From Sellimonas caecigallum (lineage in GTDB: Bacteria > Bacillota > Clostridia > Lachnospirales > Lachnospiraceae): a stretch of DNA of 64,000 bases. A program made the position numbers and the translations under genes. Under the pieces are notes generated by a model, which saw only the letters and a program-made list of their open reading frames with translations, was not told the origin of the DNA and searched no databases. Positions 47,215 to 56,868 of this stretch are shown piece by piece. The first letter of the stretch is position 1, and the number at the start of each line of letters is the position of its first letter. The DNA lies in NCBI RefSeq assembly GCF_019754295.1, contig NZ_VIRV01000002.1, forward strand, positions 124,001 to 188,000. The letters run 5' to 3'.

Positions 47215-48666
47215 ATGAGCATTTTTTCAGATATACTCAGTCGGCATATTGCCGCAAAATCCGTAAAACCAAACGATATGGCGCAATATTGCGGTCTGGA
47301 ACGTTCCTTTATGTACAAGATCATCAAAGGCTCCCGTATCCCTGCTTCCGCGGAGCCTGTTCTTGGCATGGCAGAATACTTGCGTCTGACCCCACAGGAA
47401 AAAGAGGACTTTGTAGAGGCCTACAAAATTTCTACCGAAGGATATGACAATTATTTTCGGCGAAAAGCAGTGCTGGAGCTTTTCGAAAATTTTGAAAAGT
47501 ACTCCGAACCAGAGCATCTGCTGCCACCGCAGCCGCTCCCTTGTCTTTCGGACTCCACAGACACGATAGCCGTGACCGGGAAGAATGAGATCCGCCACCT
47601 GCTCTTTCACATTCTTTTTCTGGAGTCTCGTCGGCAGGATGCACATATCCGTCTTCTGATTCAGCCGGATTCCCCGTTTTTGACGGAACTTCTGGCTTCC
47701 ATAGCTTACAGAAATCCGACGCTTAAGATGGATCACATCATCTGCTTTAACAATAGTGAGAAAATCGGTCCAGACAAGCAGAACTATAATCTTTTTTGTC
47801 TAAAACAGATTCTTCCTCTCTACTCCTGCGCCTGTCTTTATAATGTTTACTACTATTACGGCACATTGCTGGACAGTACGGGGGAGCTGCTTTTATTCCC
47901 TTACCTGATCCTTACGTCCACACACGTTTTCTTGCTGGCAAGAGACATGCAGTCAGGTATCATAATTAAGACGCCGGAAATGCTTTCTTTCTTCAGAGAA
48001 CTCTATGAAGGGTATCTGAAAAAGGTCTCCTCTCTGGCTGTCCGGATGGAAGATGTCGCCTCTCAGATACAGTACTTCCGCAATCTCACACCGGTACCTG
48101 ACCATACCTTCAGCCTGCAGATGATTCCGTGCCTTACATACAGTATTCCAGATCATTTTCTGGAGCGTTACATCCTGAAGGAGCTCCCGAATCGGGATGC
48201 GACCATCGATTTAGTCACTTCCCACATCCACAGGATCCGAAAAACGTTGGAGGAATCGCCTCTTTACTTCATCTTTTCTTTGGATGGGATACGACGCTTT
48301 CTGAAAACAGGCCGTATACCGGAATACCCGGAAAGTATTTACCGGGCCATCGAACCTTCCGACCGCATCCTTCTCGTGAAACGGTTTCTGCGGCTCTGTC
48401 CGGGAAAATATTTGAAACTCCTGAGAAAAAATATCGGCAACATCGACAACGAGCTGTTCATGTACATCAACCAGCGCTGTGGTTACCTGATGTTCCCGTC
48501 CGCCGAATCTGGTCAGCTCATCTGCCTGGATATCACAGAACCGAGCCTTCTCTTCGCCTTTTCCGATTTCTGCGAGAATCTGGATGACGATCTGTTCTAC
48601 CCAGAAGATGAAGTCTTTGGGATCCTGTCTAAATTCTTGACAGAAGAGGTCTCCCGCATCGAATAA
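47215..48666 (+). CDS. Large HTH-domain regulator of unknown family
   Basis: 483 residues. The first 60 are a helix-turn-helix of XRE type (NDMAQYCGLERSFMYKIIKG). The remaining 420 residues show no motif I know; they are hydrophobic-aromatic in places (YSCACLYNVYYYYGTLLDSTG) but lack a convincing membrane helix, and look like a large sensor or multimerisation domain. AAAGGAG precedes the ATG. It faces the pyruvate formate-lyase activase gene convergently and is the only plus-strand gene for 25 kb either way. Perhaps a stand-alone transcription regulator. Confidence 0.7.
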   Translation: MSIFSDILSRHIAAKSVKPNDMAQYCGLERSFMYKIIKGSRIPASAEPVLGMAEYLRLTPQEKEDFVEAYKISTEGYDNYFRRKAVLELFENFEKYSEPEHLLPPQPLPCLSDSTDTIAVTGKNEIRHLLFHILFLESRRQDAHIRLLIQPDSPFLTELLASIAYRNPTLKMDHIICFNNSEKIGPDKQNYNLFCLKQILPLYSCACLYNVYYYYGTLLDSTGELLLFPYLILTSTHVFLLARDMQSGIIIKTPEMLSFFRELYEGYLKKVSSLAVRMEDVASQIQYFRNLTPVPDHTFSLQMIPCLTYSIPDHFLERYILKELPNRDATIDLVTSHIHRIRKTLEESPLYFIFSLDGIRRFLKTGRIPEYPESIYRAIEPSDRILLVKRFLRLCPGKYLKLLRKNIGNIDNELFMYINQRCGYLMFPSAESGQLICLDITEPSLLFAFSDFCENLDDDLFYPEDEVFGILSKFLTEEVSRIE

Positions 48667-48693
48667 GGAGCATCTTTTCATATAGAGTATATG

Positions 48694-48724
48694 GAAAAAG
48701 CAGGAGATTCGTTCCTGCTTTTTC
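48694..48724. terminator. Bidirectional terminator between regulator and pflA
   Basis: AAAAAGCAGGA pairs with TCCTGCTTTTT around a short loop. Confidence 0.85.
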
Positions 48725-48745
48725 TTATTGCTTCCTGTTCTATTT

Positions 48746-49522
48746 CTATTTTTTGTTCATCATGTTTTTCCGTTCTTCCATGATGATCTTCAGCAAAAGT
48801 TCTCTGGCTTTGCCCGCCTCTTTTTTGTCCATGGCTTCCACTCCGCGAAGTGGATACGGAATGCCGAGCTGTTCGTATTTCTTCTCTCCCATGGTGTGAT
48901 ACGGAAGCACTTCCAGTCCTTTCAAATTACGGAATTTTCCGATCAAATGTCCAAGGGCCGCAAGCTCTTCTTTCCCGTCCGTGATTCCCGGAACGATGAC
49001 ATGCCTTACGATCATCGGAACCCTGGCCTCTTCCAGCGCTTTTGCAAACGCAAGCACCGGCTCCTGATCCTGCCCGGTTAACTCCTTATGACCTTTTGGA
49101 TCACTGTGCTTTACATCCAAGAGCACCAGATCTGTCACTGCGAACAGTTTTTCAAACTCTTCCCTTTTTGATTTCGTATATACAATACCGGAAGTGTCAA
49201 GACATGTATGGATCCCTCGCTTCTTTGCTTCTGTAAAAAGTGCAGTGAGAAACGCAAGCTGCATGAGCGGTTCTCCACCGGTAGCGGTAATCCCGCCTTT
49301 TTGATAGAACCGTTCGTTGTGTTGATACAATTCCAAAAGCTCGCCCACTGTCATCTTATTTCCCTGGTTCGGCTGCCAGGTATCCGGATTGTGGCAGTAT
49401 TTGCACCGCAGCGGACAGCCCTGAAAAAATATGACAAAACGAATTCCGGGACCGTCCACGGTCCCGAAACTCTCTGTCGAATGGATATATCCCTTTTGTT
49501 CTTCTGGATTACATTTCATCAT
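48746..49522 (-). CDS. pflA: Pyruvate formate-lyase activating enzyme
   Basis: 258 residues, radical SAM. The cluster motif [14 protein letters not shown] (CxxxCxxC) is diagnostic of PFL activases, and [17 protein letters not shown] precedes it. It makes the glycyl radical on the small protein encoded just upstream (49509-49751), which it overlaps by 14 bp. The start ATGATG at 49522 has only a weak ribosome site, in keeping with translational coupling. Confidence 0.95.
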   Translation of the reverse strand: MMKCNPEEQKGYIHSTESFGTVDGPGIRFVIFFQGCPLRCKYCHNPDTWQPNQGNKMTVGELLELYQHNERFYQKGGITATGGEPLMQLAFLTALFTEAKKRGIHTCLDTSGIVYTKSKREEFEKLFAVTDLVLLDVKHSDPKGHKELTGQDQEPVLAFAKALEEARVPMIVRHVIVPGITDGKEELAALGHLIGKFRNLKGLEVLPYHTMGEKKYEQLGIPYPLRGVEAMDKKEAGKARELLLKIIMEERKNMMNKK

Positions 49523-49751
49523 GGAATGTTCTGGAAATAACCTCGTCCTGCTGCTCTTTTGTCAGCTTATTGAAGTTTACTGCATATCCGGATACACGTA
49601 CAGTAAGCTGCGGATATTTTTCCGGATGAGCCTGAGCATCCAGAAGCGTTTCTTTTGTAAACACATTGACATTTAAATGGTGTCCGCCCTTTTCAGCGTA
49701 TCCATCCAGCAATCCTACAAGGTTATCAATCTGAGCTTCACTGATTTTCAT
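49509..49751 (-). CDS. Stand-alone glycyl-radical domain of pyruvate formate-lyase
   Basis: 80 residues equal to the C-terminal end of [21 protein letters not shown] then [18 protein letters not shown], with radical Gly55 in RVSGYA. In E. coli this is part of the single PFL chain; a separate version is known as GrcA/YfiD, which repairs PFL. Here the main PFL gene lacks this part, so the small protein is needed for activity. AAAGGAGG eight bases before its ATG shows it is a real, independent gene rather than the product of a recent stop codon. It lies 23 bp after the large subunit. Confidence 0.9.
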   Translation of the reverse strand: MKISEAQIDNLVGLLDGYAEKGGHHLNVNVFTKETLLDAQAHPEKYPQLTVRVSGYAVNFNKLTKEQQDEVISRTFHDEM

Positions 49752-49774
49752 ATTGTCGTCCTCCTTTAATCGAT

Positions 49775-51859
49775 CTATTCTTCACTATCTAAAGACGCAT
49801 TCGGTTCACAGCATGCGCAGTCCGGTTCCAGTTCAAATGCGATGTCGTCAAAAAGAATTGCATCATCTTTTCCAAGTGCTCCCGGAATGATGGAGAATGT
49901 ATTGGAAATACCATCCTGTGCATCTTTGAATGGCAGTTTGGACACAGAGCTTAAAGATGCTACTGCACCATGGCTGTCTCTGTGGTGCATCGGGTTTGCT
50001 CCCGGTGCGAACGGTTCTCCACCCTTTCTTCCATCCGGTGTAGAACCTGTATTCTTACCATACACAACGTTTGATGTGATTGTAAGAATAGATGTTGTCG
50101 GGATACCTCCACGGTATGTGTGGTTTCCTTTTACATAAGCCATGAACTGATGAACGATATCGTAAGCGATCTCATCTGCACGGTCATCATCGTTTCCGTA
50201 TTTCGGGAAATCTCCTTCTACCTGATAATCCACAACAATTCCGTTTTCATCGCGGACCGTCTTTACCTTTGCGTACTTGATCGCGGACAGGGAGTCTGCC
50301 ACTACGGAAAGTCCTGCGATACCTGTCGCGAACCAGCGTGTTACCTTCTTATCATGAAGCGCCATCTGGATTCTTTCGTAGCAGTACTTGTCATGCATGT
50401 AGTGAATGATATTCAGAGCATTTACATATACCTGAGCAAGCCACTTCATCATATCTTTGAACTTGTCCATAACTTCATCGTAATCAAGGTATTCGGATGT
50501 GATCGGACGGTACTTCGGTCCAACCTGTTTCTTGGAGATTTCATCCACACCGCCGTTGATCGCATAAAGGAGACACTTTGCAAGGTTTGCACGTGCTCCG
50601 AAGAACTGCATCTCCTTACCTACACGCATGGAGGATACGCAGCATGCGATCGCATAGTCATCTCCGTGTGTCACTCTCATCAGGTCGTCATTCTCATACT
50701 GAATGGATGAAGACTCGATAGATGTCTTTGCACAGAAACGCTTGAAGTTTTCCGGAAGTCTTGTGGACCAGAGAACTGTCAGGTTCGGTTCCGGCGCTGT
50801 GCCGAGGTTCTGCAGTGTGTGCAGGTAACGATAAGACATCTTTGTTACCATCGGACGCCCGTCGATTCCCATACCACCGATGGATTCTGTTACCCATGTC
50901 GGGTCTCCGGAGAACAGCGCATTGTATTCCGGAGTTCTTGCAAATTTCACAAGACGAAGCTTCATGATGAAATGGTCAACGAATTCCTGAATCTGTTCTT
51001 CTGTGAATGTACCATTCTTCAGGTCACGTTCTGCATAGATATCGATAAATGTGGAAGTACGTCCAAGAGACATTGCCGCACCGTTCTGTTCTTTGATAGC
51101 AGCGAGATATCCGAAATACAGCCACTGGATCGCTTCCTGTACGTTTTCGGCCGGTCTGGAAATATCAAATCCGTAAATCTGACCAAGTTCTTTTAATTCT
51201 TTTAACGCTTTGATCTGTTCAGAAAGTTCTTCCCTTTCTCTTGTAACATCAGAGTACATGATCGTTCTCGTTGAATCTTTCTGATGCTGCTTGTCTTCGA
51301 TCAGTCTGTCTACACCATACAGCGCAACTCTTCTGTAGTCGCCGATGATACGTCCGCGTCCGTATGCATCCGGAAGCCCTGTGATGATATGGCTGGAACG
51401 GCATGCGCGCATTTCCGGAGTATAAGCATCAAACACACCGTCGTTATGTGTTTTTCTGTGTTTTGTGAAGAATTCCACGATTGCCGGATCCACATGATAT
51501 CCGTTTTCTTCACATGCTTTCATTGCCATACGGATACCTCCGTAAGGCTGCAGGGAACGCTTAAACGGCTTGTCCGTCTGGAACCCTACGATTTTTTCCT
51601 TAGCTTTGTCAAGATATCCCGGTCCATGGGAAGTGATAGTGGAAATAATCTTTGTGTCCATATCCAGGACTCCGCCTTTTGCGCGTTCCTGTTCAGATAA
51701 ATCCATTACCTGCGCCCACAAAGCTTTTGTATCTTCTGTCGGCCCTACGAGGAAACTGTCGTCTCCTTCATACGGCGTATAGTTTTTTTGGATGAAATCT
51801 CTTACATTGATTTCTTTTTCCCAGATTCCTCCTCGAAAAGATTCCCATTCTTTTCTCAT
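49775..51859 (-). CDS. pflB: Pyruvate formate-lyase body lacking the glycyl-radical domain
   Basis: 694 residues covering the PFL barrel. The Cys pair A-C406-C407 (E. coli C418-C419) is present in [14 protein letters not shown]. The chain follows the PFL pattern until ALGKDD, then ends in an unusual tail with DCACCEP instead of continuing into the glycyl-radical domain. The enzyme splits pyruvate and CoA into acetyl-CoA and formate during fermentation. ATG 51859 has AAGGAGG eight bases before it. The -35/-10 pair at 51950-51921 is a perfect consensus and overlaps a Rex-like operator. Confidence 0.92.
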   Translation of the reverse strand: MRKEWESFRGGIWEKEINVRDFIQKNYTPYEGDDSFLVGPTEDTKALWAQVMDLSEQERAKGGVLDMDTKIISTITSHGPGYLDKAKEKIVGFQTDKPFKRSLQPYGGIRMAMKACEENGYHVDPAIVEFFTKHRKTHNDGVFDAYTPEMRACRSSHIITGLPDAYGRGRIIGDYRRVALYGVDRLIEDKQHQKDSTRTIMYSDVTREREELSEQIKALKELKELGQIYGFDISRPAENVQEAIQWLYFGYLAAIKEQNGAAMSLGRTSTFIDIYAERDLKNGTFTEEQIQEFVDHFIMKLRLVKFARTPEYNALFSGDPTWVTESIGGMGIDGRPMVTKMSYRYLHTLQNLGTAPEPNLTVLWSTRLPENFKRFCAKTSIESSSIQYENDDLMRVTHGDDYAIACCVSSMRVGKEMQFFGARANLAKCLLYAINGGVDEISKKQVGPKYRPITSEYLDYDEVMDKFKDMMKWLAQVYVNALNIIHYMHDKYCYERIQMALHDKKVTRWFATGIAGLSVVADSLSAIKYAKVKTVRDENGIVVDYQVEGDFPKYGNDDDRADEIAYDIVHQFMAYVKGNHTYRGGIPTTSILTITSNVVYGKNTGSTPDGRKGGEPFAPGANPMHHRDSHGAVASLSSVSKLPFKDAQDGISNTFSIIPGALGKDDAILFDDIAFELEPDCACCEPNASLDSEE

Positions 51860-51920
51860 GCGATAATCCTCCTTCAAAATTAAACCCTATAGCGTAAAAC
51901 GATAACCGTTTCTTGGAGCT

Positions 51921-51950
51921 ATTATAGCTGATTTGTGAAAACCGTGTCAA
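51921..51950 (-). promoter_or_regulatory. pfl promoter overlapped by a Rex-like operator
   Basis: TTGACA (51950-51945), 18 bp, TATAAT (51926-51921). Within it, plus-strand TTGTGAA-AACC-GTGTCAA (51933-51950) has one perfect Rex half site and a four-of-seven second half. Rex is the NADH-sensing repressor of fermentative genes in Firmicutes. Between 51951 and 52142 I see no gene. Confidence 0.5.
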
Positions 51951-52142
51951 TGCGGTTTCCTGTACTATTTTACGAACAATACTGCGCTTTGCCAAAATCC
52001 CTACCGATTGTATAGGAAAAAATACAAAACCCGCTTTTTCCTCTATTCTCCCTTATCTATTTTATTTCCTTTTAAACAGATATCCATACTAGACACTGGC
52101 TATTATCCAGAGATCATTTCTCTCCAAAATTTTCCGGACATC

Positions 52143-52189
52143 AAAAAAACCACCGCCCCCGGAGCTTTATAGTCTCCAAAAACAGTGAT
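52143..52189 (-). terminator. tRNA-Lys terminator
   Basis: ATCACTG pairs with CGGTGGT, enclosing GGAG/CTCC, followed by T7 on the minus strand. Confidence 0.75.
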
Positions 52190-52196
52190 TTCTAAA

Positions 52197-52269
52197 TGCG
52201 CGATCAGGGGCTCGAACCCTGGACACCCTGATTAAGAGTCAGGTGCTCTACCAACTGAGCTAATCGCGC
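52197..52269 (-). tRNA. tRNA-Lys (anticodon CTT)
   Basis: Complete cloverleaf of 73 nt: acceptor GCGCGAT/ATCGCGC, D-arm GCTCAGTTGGTAGAGC, anticodon loop CTCTTAA giving CTT (reads AAG), T-arm GGTTCGAGCC. The discriminator base is A; CCA is not encoded. A single-gene transcription unit. Confidence 0.97.
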
Positions 52270-52309
52270 GTGCGCTGTGAAGTTTTAATTATTGCTTAAC
52301 GCAAGAAGT

Positions 52310-52338
52310 ATTATATTACATATTTTTCAAAAATGCAA
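52310..52338 (-). promoter_or_regulatory. tRNA-Lys promoter
   Basis: TTGCAT (52338-52333), 17 bp, TATAAT (52315-52310), 41 bp from the mature 5' end. Confidence 0.7.
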
Positions 52339-52419
52339 GCAAATTTTTATATTTTTTTATTTTTTTCATTTGGCATGGCAGATGCCCCATACCGCGTTCT
52401 CTCGGTACAGGGCTGTCTC

Positions 52420-52590
52420 CTATTTCCCGCAGTCCTTTTCTTTTCTGCAGGAATTGCAGTGGGGATTCAAAATCCGGTGCAATTCTTCGCAGGATCCCAC
52501 AATAATCCTGATCTTCTGATTCCACCATCGGTTGTCATAGCAGAAACATCCACATTTCCAACAGATTTTTTTCCTGCCCCTTCTCCCCAT
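52420..52590 (-). CDS. Possible cysteine-rich microprotein
   Basis: 56 residues with eight cysteines (CWKCGCFC; HCNSC) and two tryptophans, starting at ATG 52590 with AAGGG nearby. The spacing suggests two metal-binding knuckles. It is followed by a GC-rich hairpin without T-run. The 381-bp gap between tRNA-Lys and trmB has no other candidate. The weak ribosome site and small size keep confidence low; a longer version from 52623 is possible. Confidence 0.3.
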   Translation of the reverse strand: MGRRGRKKICWKCGCFCYDNRWWNQKIRIIVGSCEELHRILNPHCNSCRKEKDCGK

Positions 52591-52650
52591 GCCATCCCTT
52601 CTTTCAGAGTGTCTCTTTAACATTCTATGCAGAAGCCCTCTTTCATGTCA

Positions 52651-53298
52651 CTACTCTCTGGAAGCGATCAGTTTGCAGATTGGATTGCCTTTTTGCGAAA
52701 ATTTCTCTTCGTACTCTGTCATGACGTTGCCTTTATTCATCTCTTCATTGTTGTGCAGGTCAAATGTACTGGATAAAATTTTCCATCCGGCCTCCTCTGC
52801 CTGTTCCAATGAAAAGGAAAACAATCCCTGATTGTCCGTTTTGAATTCCACAACGCCGTCCTTTTTCAGTATCTTGTCATATCTTGGCCAGTAGGCTGTG
52901 GAGGTCAGTCTGCGCTTGGCGTGCCGCGCCTTCGGCCACGGGTCAGAAAAATTGAGATAAATACGGTCCACTTCTTCCGGCCCAAATACCTCCTCGATCT
53001 CAGCCGCATCCATACAGATGAATCGGATGTTATCCGGTTGCTCCTCCATAGCGTCCAGGCGTTCTACTGCACGAAGAAGAACACTGGAATACCGCTCTAT
53101 CCCGATATAGTTGATCTCTGGATTCTGTAAAGCCAGCGTCATCAGAAACTGCCCCTTCCCCATGCCGATTTCGATACGCACAGGATAGTCATTTCCAAAC
53201 ACCTCTTTCCAACAGCCTTTCCATTTTCTTTCTTCTTTTATCACATAATCATGGGAGGCCAGTGTCTCCCCTGCTCTTGGTATGTTTCGAAGTCTCAT
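52651..53298 (-). CDS. trmB: tRNA (guanine-N7-)-methyltransferase
   Basis: 215 residues. VRIEIGMGKGQFLMTLA is the SAM-binding loop, YLNFSDPWPKARHAKRRL the TrmB-specific motif. It makes m7G46 in the tRNA variable loop. AAAGGAG precedes the ATG. Confidence 0.96.
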   Translation of the reverse strand: MRLRNIPRAGETLASHDYVIKEERKWKGCWKEVFGNDYPVRIEIGMGKGQFLMTLALQNPEINYIGIERYSSVLLRAVERLDAMEEQPDNIRFICMDAAEIEEVFGPEEVDRIYLNFSDPWPKARHAKRRLTSTAYWPRYDKILKKDGVVEFKTDNQGLFSFSLEQAEEAGWKILSSTFDLHNNEEMNKGNVMTEYEEKFSQKGNPICKLIASRE

Positions 53299-53325
53299 TT
53301 CTCTCTCCTTTATCTCTTTTCCGCT

Positions 53326-54102
53326 TTATCCCAGCGCCACGTCAAGTATCATCATCAAGACAAATCCGGCTGCAAAGCCGATTGTTCCGATATTGCTGTG
53401 TTCTCCTTCGCTTGCCTCCGGGATCAGTTCTTCCACAACCACATAAATCATCGCCCCCGCCGCGAACGCAAGCAGATAAGGCAGCACCGGTGTAATAAAA
53501 CGCGCAAGCATGATCGTAACAAATGCGCTGACCGGCTCCACCGCCCCGGAGAGCATTCCGTAGAAAAAGGCTTTCCCCTTCCCTGTTCCTTCACTTTTCA
53601 GCGGAAGGGAGATGATCGCTCCTTCCGGAAAGTTTTGTATCGCGATACCAAGCGCCAGCGCAAAAGCTCCTGCCGCCGTCATCGTCTCCGTACCAGACAG
53701 CATTCCTGCGAACACTACCCCTACTGCCATCCCTTCCGGAATGTTATGTAACGTGACTGCGAGCACCAGCATCGTCGTCTTCTTCAGAGCACACTTCGGC
53801 CCCTCCGCTTTCTCTGCGCCTATGTGAAGATGTGGAATGGCCCTGTCAAGCAAAAGCAGAAACGCAACCCCTAAAAGCAGTCCCACAGCCGCAGGAATGA
53901 AGGCCAGTTTCCCCATACCCTCCGACATATCCATAGCCGGAATGAGAAGGGACCATACCGAAGCTGCCACCATAACTCCAGATGCAAATCCAAGCAGTGT
54001 CTTCTGTACCAAAGGCTTGATCTGTCCCTTCAAAAAGAACACACACCCCGCCCCAAGTGCTGTGCCGAGAAAAGGGAGCAGCAGTCCCACAAAAATCTCC
54101 AT
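53326..54102 (-). CDS. ZIP family metal transporter
   Basis: 258 residues with eight membrane helices and a short His-containing loop (PHLHIGAEKAEGP). Helices 4 and 5 carry HNIPEGMAVG and QNFPEGAIIS, the metal-binding motifs of ZupT-type zinc/iron/manganese importers. In helix 5 Gln replaces the first His of the ZupT pattern, which may alter metal choice. AGGAGG precedes the ATG. Confidence 0.92.
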   Translation of the reverse strand: MEIFVGLLLPFLGTALGAGCVFFLKGQIKPLVQKTLLGFASGVMVAASVWSLLIPAMDMSEGMGKLAFIPAAVGLLLGVAFLLLLDRAIPHLHIGAEKAEGPKCALKKTTMLVLAVTLHNIPEGMAVGVVFAGMLSGTETMTAAGAFALALGIAIQNFPEGAIISLPLKSEGTGKGKAFFYGMLSGAVEPVSAFVTIMLARFITPVLPYLLAFAAGAMIYVVVEELIPEASEGEHSNIGTIGFAAGFVLMMILDVALG

Positions 54103-54141
54103 GTCTATTATCCTCCTGTCTTAATCCCCTTCTCCGCCATC

Positions 54142-54750
54142 TCAAAGCCGAATGATCATCGCCGGGATCGGCGGGTTATTTGGACGATTGTAATATGAAC
54201 TCATTATAACGAGATATTTCCTGCTGTCAAGCCCTTTCAGATAGGCCAAAATCCGATCCCGCTCCTCAAATCCGCTGTCTCCTCCGCTGTAAATGCAAAG
54301 ACTCATCATGCCGTTTTTCTCAAGAAGAGTAAGCCCCTGGCGGATTGCTTCCACGCTGCTCTCCGCCTTTGTGGCAATCTTGTGGTCGCCTCCCGGCAGA
54401 TAACCGAAATTAAAAACAATACACGATACTTTCCCATATCCGTCTTCTGCTCGTTCCGTCATCTTGGCGCAGTCCGGATCTGATCTCAGGCATTCTTCCA
54501 TCCGTTCATGCCCGCAGCAGAAAAGTTTGGCTCCTGAATCCAGCCCCCTCTCTTTTAACCTTGTCCTCGTCTCCTCAACAGCTTTTTCCTGTATATCGAA
54601 ACCGGCTACTTTCCCTTTACTTCCTGCCAGTTCGCACAACAGCACCGTGTCGTTTCCATTCCCGACTGTGGCGTCAATACAGAAATCCCCTTCTTTTACC
54701 TGCTGTCTGATAAAATGGCTGCACCACTCTGTGATTTGGTAGTTCTTCAT
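54142..54750 (-). CDS. mnmM: YtqB/MnmM-like tRNA 2-thiouridine methyltransferase
   Basis: 202 residues of class I methyltransferase. DATVGNGNDTVLLCEL is the SAM loop; FNFGYLPGGDHKIATK and YNRPNNPPIPAMIIRL are typical of YtqB. Homologues finish the mnm5s2U34 modification in Gram-positive bacteria. AAGGAG sits six bases before ATG 54750; another Met five codons upstream is less well placed. Confidence 0.85.
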   Translation of the reverse strand: MKNYQITEWCSHFIRQQVKEGDFCIDATVGNGNDTVLLCELAGSKGKVAGFDIQEKAVEETRTRLKERGLDSGAKLFCCGHERMEECLRSDPDCAKMTERAEDGYGKVSCIVFNFGYLPGGDHKIATKAESSVEAIRQGLTLLEKNGMMSLCIYSGGDSGFEERDRILAYLKGLDSRKYLVIMSSYYNRPNNPPIPAMIIRL

Positions 54751-54782
54751 CGTCTTCTCCTTCATTATTATTGCAAAATCAT

Positions 54783-54815
54783 AAAAAGAAGGAGCACACT
54801 TTTCTGTGCGCTCCC
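54783..54815 (-). terminator. glgB terminator
   Basis: GGAGCGCAC with GTGTGCTCC around a six-base loop, followed by TTCTTTTT on the minus strand. Confidence 0.8.
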
Positions 54816-54822
54816 TGCACTT

Positions 54823-56736
54823 TTAAAATTCAAATACAGCTACTCCGTACGGAGGCAGTTTGTACGCGAAAGAATATGGTCTTCCATCACATTCCTGCTT
54901 GATCGCTTTATAGACAAGAGGTCTCTCTTCTCCTTTTCCTCCATACTGCTTATCATCACTGTTCAGAATCAGTTTATACTGCTTCCTTCTCGGAACTCCT
55001 ACCCGGTAGTCCGCCCACTCCATCGGTGTAAAATTGCAGACGAAAAGCAGATTCTTTTTATTATATTTGGAATGACGTATAAAACTGAAAATACTTCTGT
55101 ATCCGTCGTTTGCATTGACCCACTCAAATCCATATCCATTCGTATCCTGTTCATACATCGCCTTATTTTTCCGGTATAATTTCAAAAGATCCCGCATAAA
55201 AGCCTGAACCGCCTGGTGCTCCGGTTCCGCAAGGAGATACCAGTCAAGCTCCCTTTCCTCGCTCCACTCCCGAAGCTGAGCGAAATCCTGACCCATAAAC
55301 AAAAGCTTCTTTCCCGGATGGCCCATCATAAATGCATAACCAACCTTCAGATTTGCATATTTATCAAATCCAAGTCCTGGCATCTTGTTGAGCATAGAAC
55401 ACTTCAAATGGACCACTTCATCGTGAGAAAGAACAAGTATGTATTTTTCACTGTACGCATAAGTCATGGCAAATGTCATCTGATTGTGGTGCTCTTTCCG
55501 GAAATATGGATCCAGTTTCATATATTCCAGGAAATCATGCATCCAGCCCATATTCCATTTCAAGCTGAATCCAAGCCCGTCGTCCTCCGGATTTCCGGTT
55601 ACTTTCGGCCAGGCTGTAGACTCTTCTGCAATCATAAGGGTGCCAGGGTTTCTGCCCAATACTACAGAATTGAGGTGCTTAAAGAATTCGATGGCCTCCA
55701 GATTCTGATTTCCTCCGTATTTATTCGGCACCCACTGTCCATTCTGCTTGCCGTAATCCAGGTACAGCATCGATGCCACTGCATCCACACGAAGCCCGTC
55801 CACATGGAAGGTTTCCATCCAGAACAATGCATTGCTGATAAGGAAGTTCTTCACTTCCGCCTTACCATAGTCAAAAATCTTTGTTCCCCAATCCGGGTGT
55901 TCTCCTTTCCTCGGATCCGCGTATTCGTATACTGCTGTACCGTCAAAATCTGCAAGCCCATGTGCATCTCTTGGAAAATGCGCCGGTACCCAGTCCAAAA
56001 TAACACCGATCTTATTGCGGTGGAAATAGTTGATCATGTACGCAAAATCTTCCGGTGTACCGTATCTGGATGTCGGAGCAAAATATCCGGTTACCTGATA
56101 GCCCCAGGATCCGTCAAACGGGTGTTCCGCGATCCCGATCAGCTCGATATGGGTATATCCCATCTCTTTCATATATTTTACCGCTTCCCTCGCAAACTCC
56201 CGGTAATTGTAGAAACGTTCTTCCTCTTCGCCCGGATGCTGCTTCCAGGAACCGATATGAGCCTCATATATAGACATCGGAGACTCGTCTATATTCCAAT
56301 TCTTGCGCGCTTCCATCCACACGCTGTCCGTCCACTTGATCCCGGATATATCATGCACTCTGGACGCCGTACCCGGACGCACTTCCGCATAATTTGCAAA
56401 AGGATCTGCTTTGTAGAGAAGCTCTCCCTTCTGCGTCTCTATGCAGTACTTGTACAGCTCTCCTTCCTTCATGTCTTTGATAAAACATGTATAGATACCG
56501 AGAGGTTCTTCCCGCTCCATTGGGTGCTTGTCTCTGTCCCATCCATTAAAATCTCCCACGACAGAAACTGCCTTTGCATTCGGGGCCCACACCGCAAAAT
56601 AAACTCCCTTTTTCTTTCCATCCACAACCAGATGAGAGCCCATTTTTTTATATAAATCATAATGCGTTCCCTGACCGAACAAGTACTGATCCAATTCGCC
56701 TATTTCATATACTTTTTTCTTTTTTGTCCTCGCCAT
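54823..56736 (-). CDS. glgB: 1,4-alpha-glucan branching enzyme
   Basis: 637 residues: CBM48 near the N-terminus (VYFAVWAPNAKAVSVVGDFN), GH13 barrel with DWVPAHFP, GLRVDAVASMLY (nucleophile Asp), AEESTAWP (acid/base Glu) and LSHDEVVHLK, and a beta C-terminal domain. It makes alpha-1,6 branches in glycogen. No other glg genes are nearby. AAGGTG lies before the ATG; a TATAAT box at 56776-56771 is its likely -10. Confidence 0.96.
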   Translation of the reverse strand: MARTKKKKVYEIGELDQYLFGQGTHYDLYKKMGSHLVVDGKKKGVYFAVWAPNAKAVSVVGDFNGWDRDKHPMEREEPLGIYTCFIKDMKEGELYKYCIETQKGELLYKADPFANYAEVRPGTASRVHDISGIKWTDSVWMEARKNWNIDESPMSIYEAHIGSWKQHPGEEEERFYNYREFAREAVKYMKEMGYTHIELIGIAEHPFDGSWGYQVTGYFAPTSRYGTPEDFAYMINYFHRNKIGVILDWVPAHFPRDAHGLADFDGTAVYEYADPRKGEHPDWGTKIFDYGKAEVKNFLISNALFWMETFHVDGLRVDAVASMLYLDYGKQNGQWVPNKYGGNQNLEAIEFFKHLNSVVLGRNPGTLMIAEESTAWPKVTGNPEDDGLGFSLKWNMGWMHDFLEYMKLDPYFRKEHHNQMTFAMTYAYSEKYILVLSHDEVVHLKCSMLNKMPGLGFDKYANLKVGYAFMMGHPGKKLLFMGQDFAQLREWSEERELDWYLLAEPEHQAVQAFMRDLLKLYRKNKAMYEQDTNGYGFEWVNANDGYRSIFSFIRHSKYNKKNLLFVCNFTPMEWADYRVGVPRRKQYKLILNSDDKQYGGKGEERPLVYKAIKQECDGRPYSFAYKLPPYGVAVFEF

Positions 56737-56790
56737 GATTTCACCTTCTCATATCTAAAGTCATACGTTTATTATACTTGAGGCTTTATC

Positions 56791-56838
56791 AAAAAGAAAG
56801 AGTTTTAACAAAGTTTTTCATTTTGTTAAAACTCTTTT
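56791..56838 (-). terminator. Terminator of the TPR/P-loop gene
   Basis: A 15-bp perfect stem AAGAGTTTTAACAAA / TTTGTTAAAACTCTT ending in TCTTTTT on the minus strand. Confidence 0.85.
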
Positions 56839-56868
56839 CGTCATTTTTCACAAGTTTTGTCGATTATC

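Noticed and set aside
49752-49774. Possible sequencing error or recent stop splitting pflB
   Set aside because: The large frame ends in a unique tail and the small frame has its own AAAGGAGG and ATG, so one base change would not fuse them into a normal PFL.
55216-56655. 479-codon frame antisense to glgB
   Set aside because: Shadow of the GH13 coding sequence; composition biased and no ribosome site.
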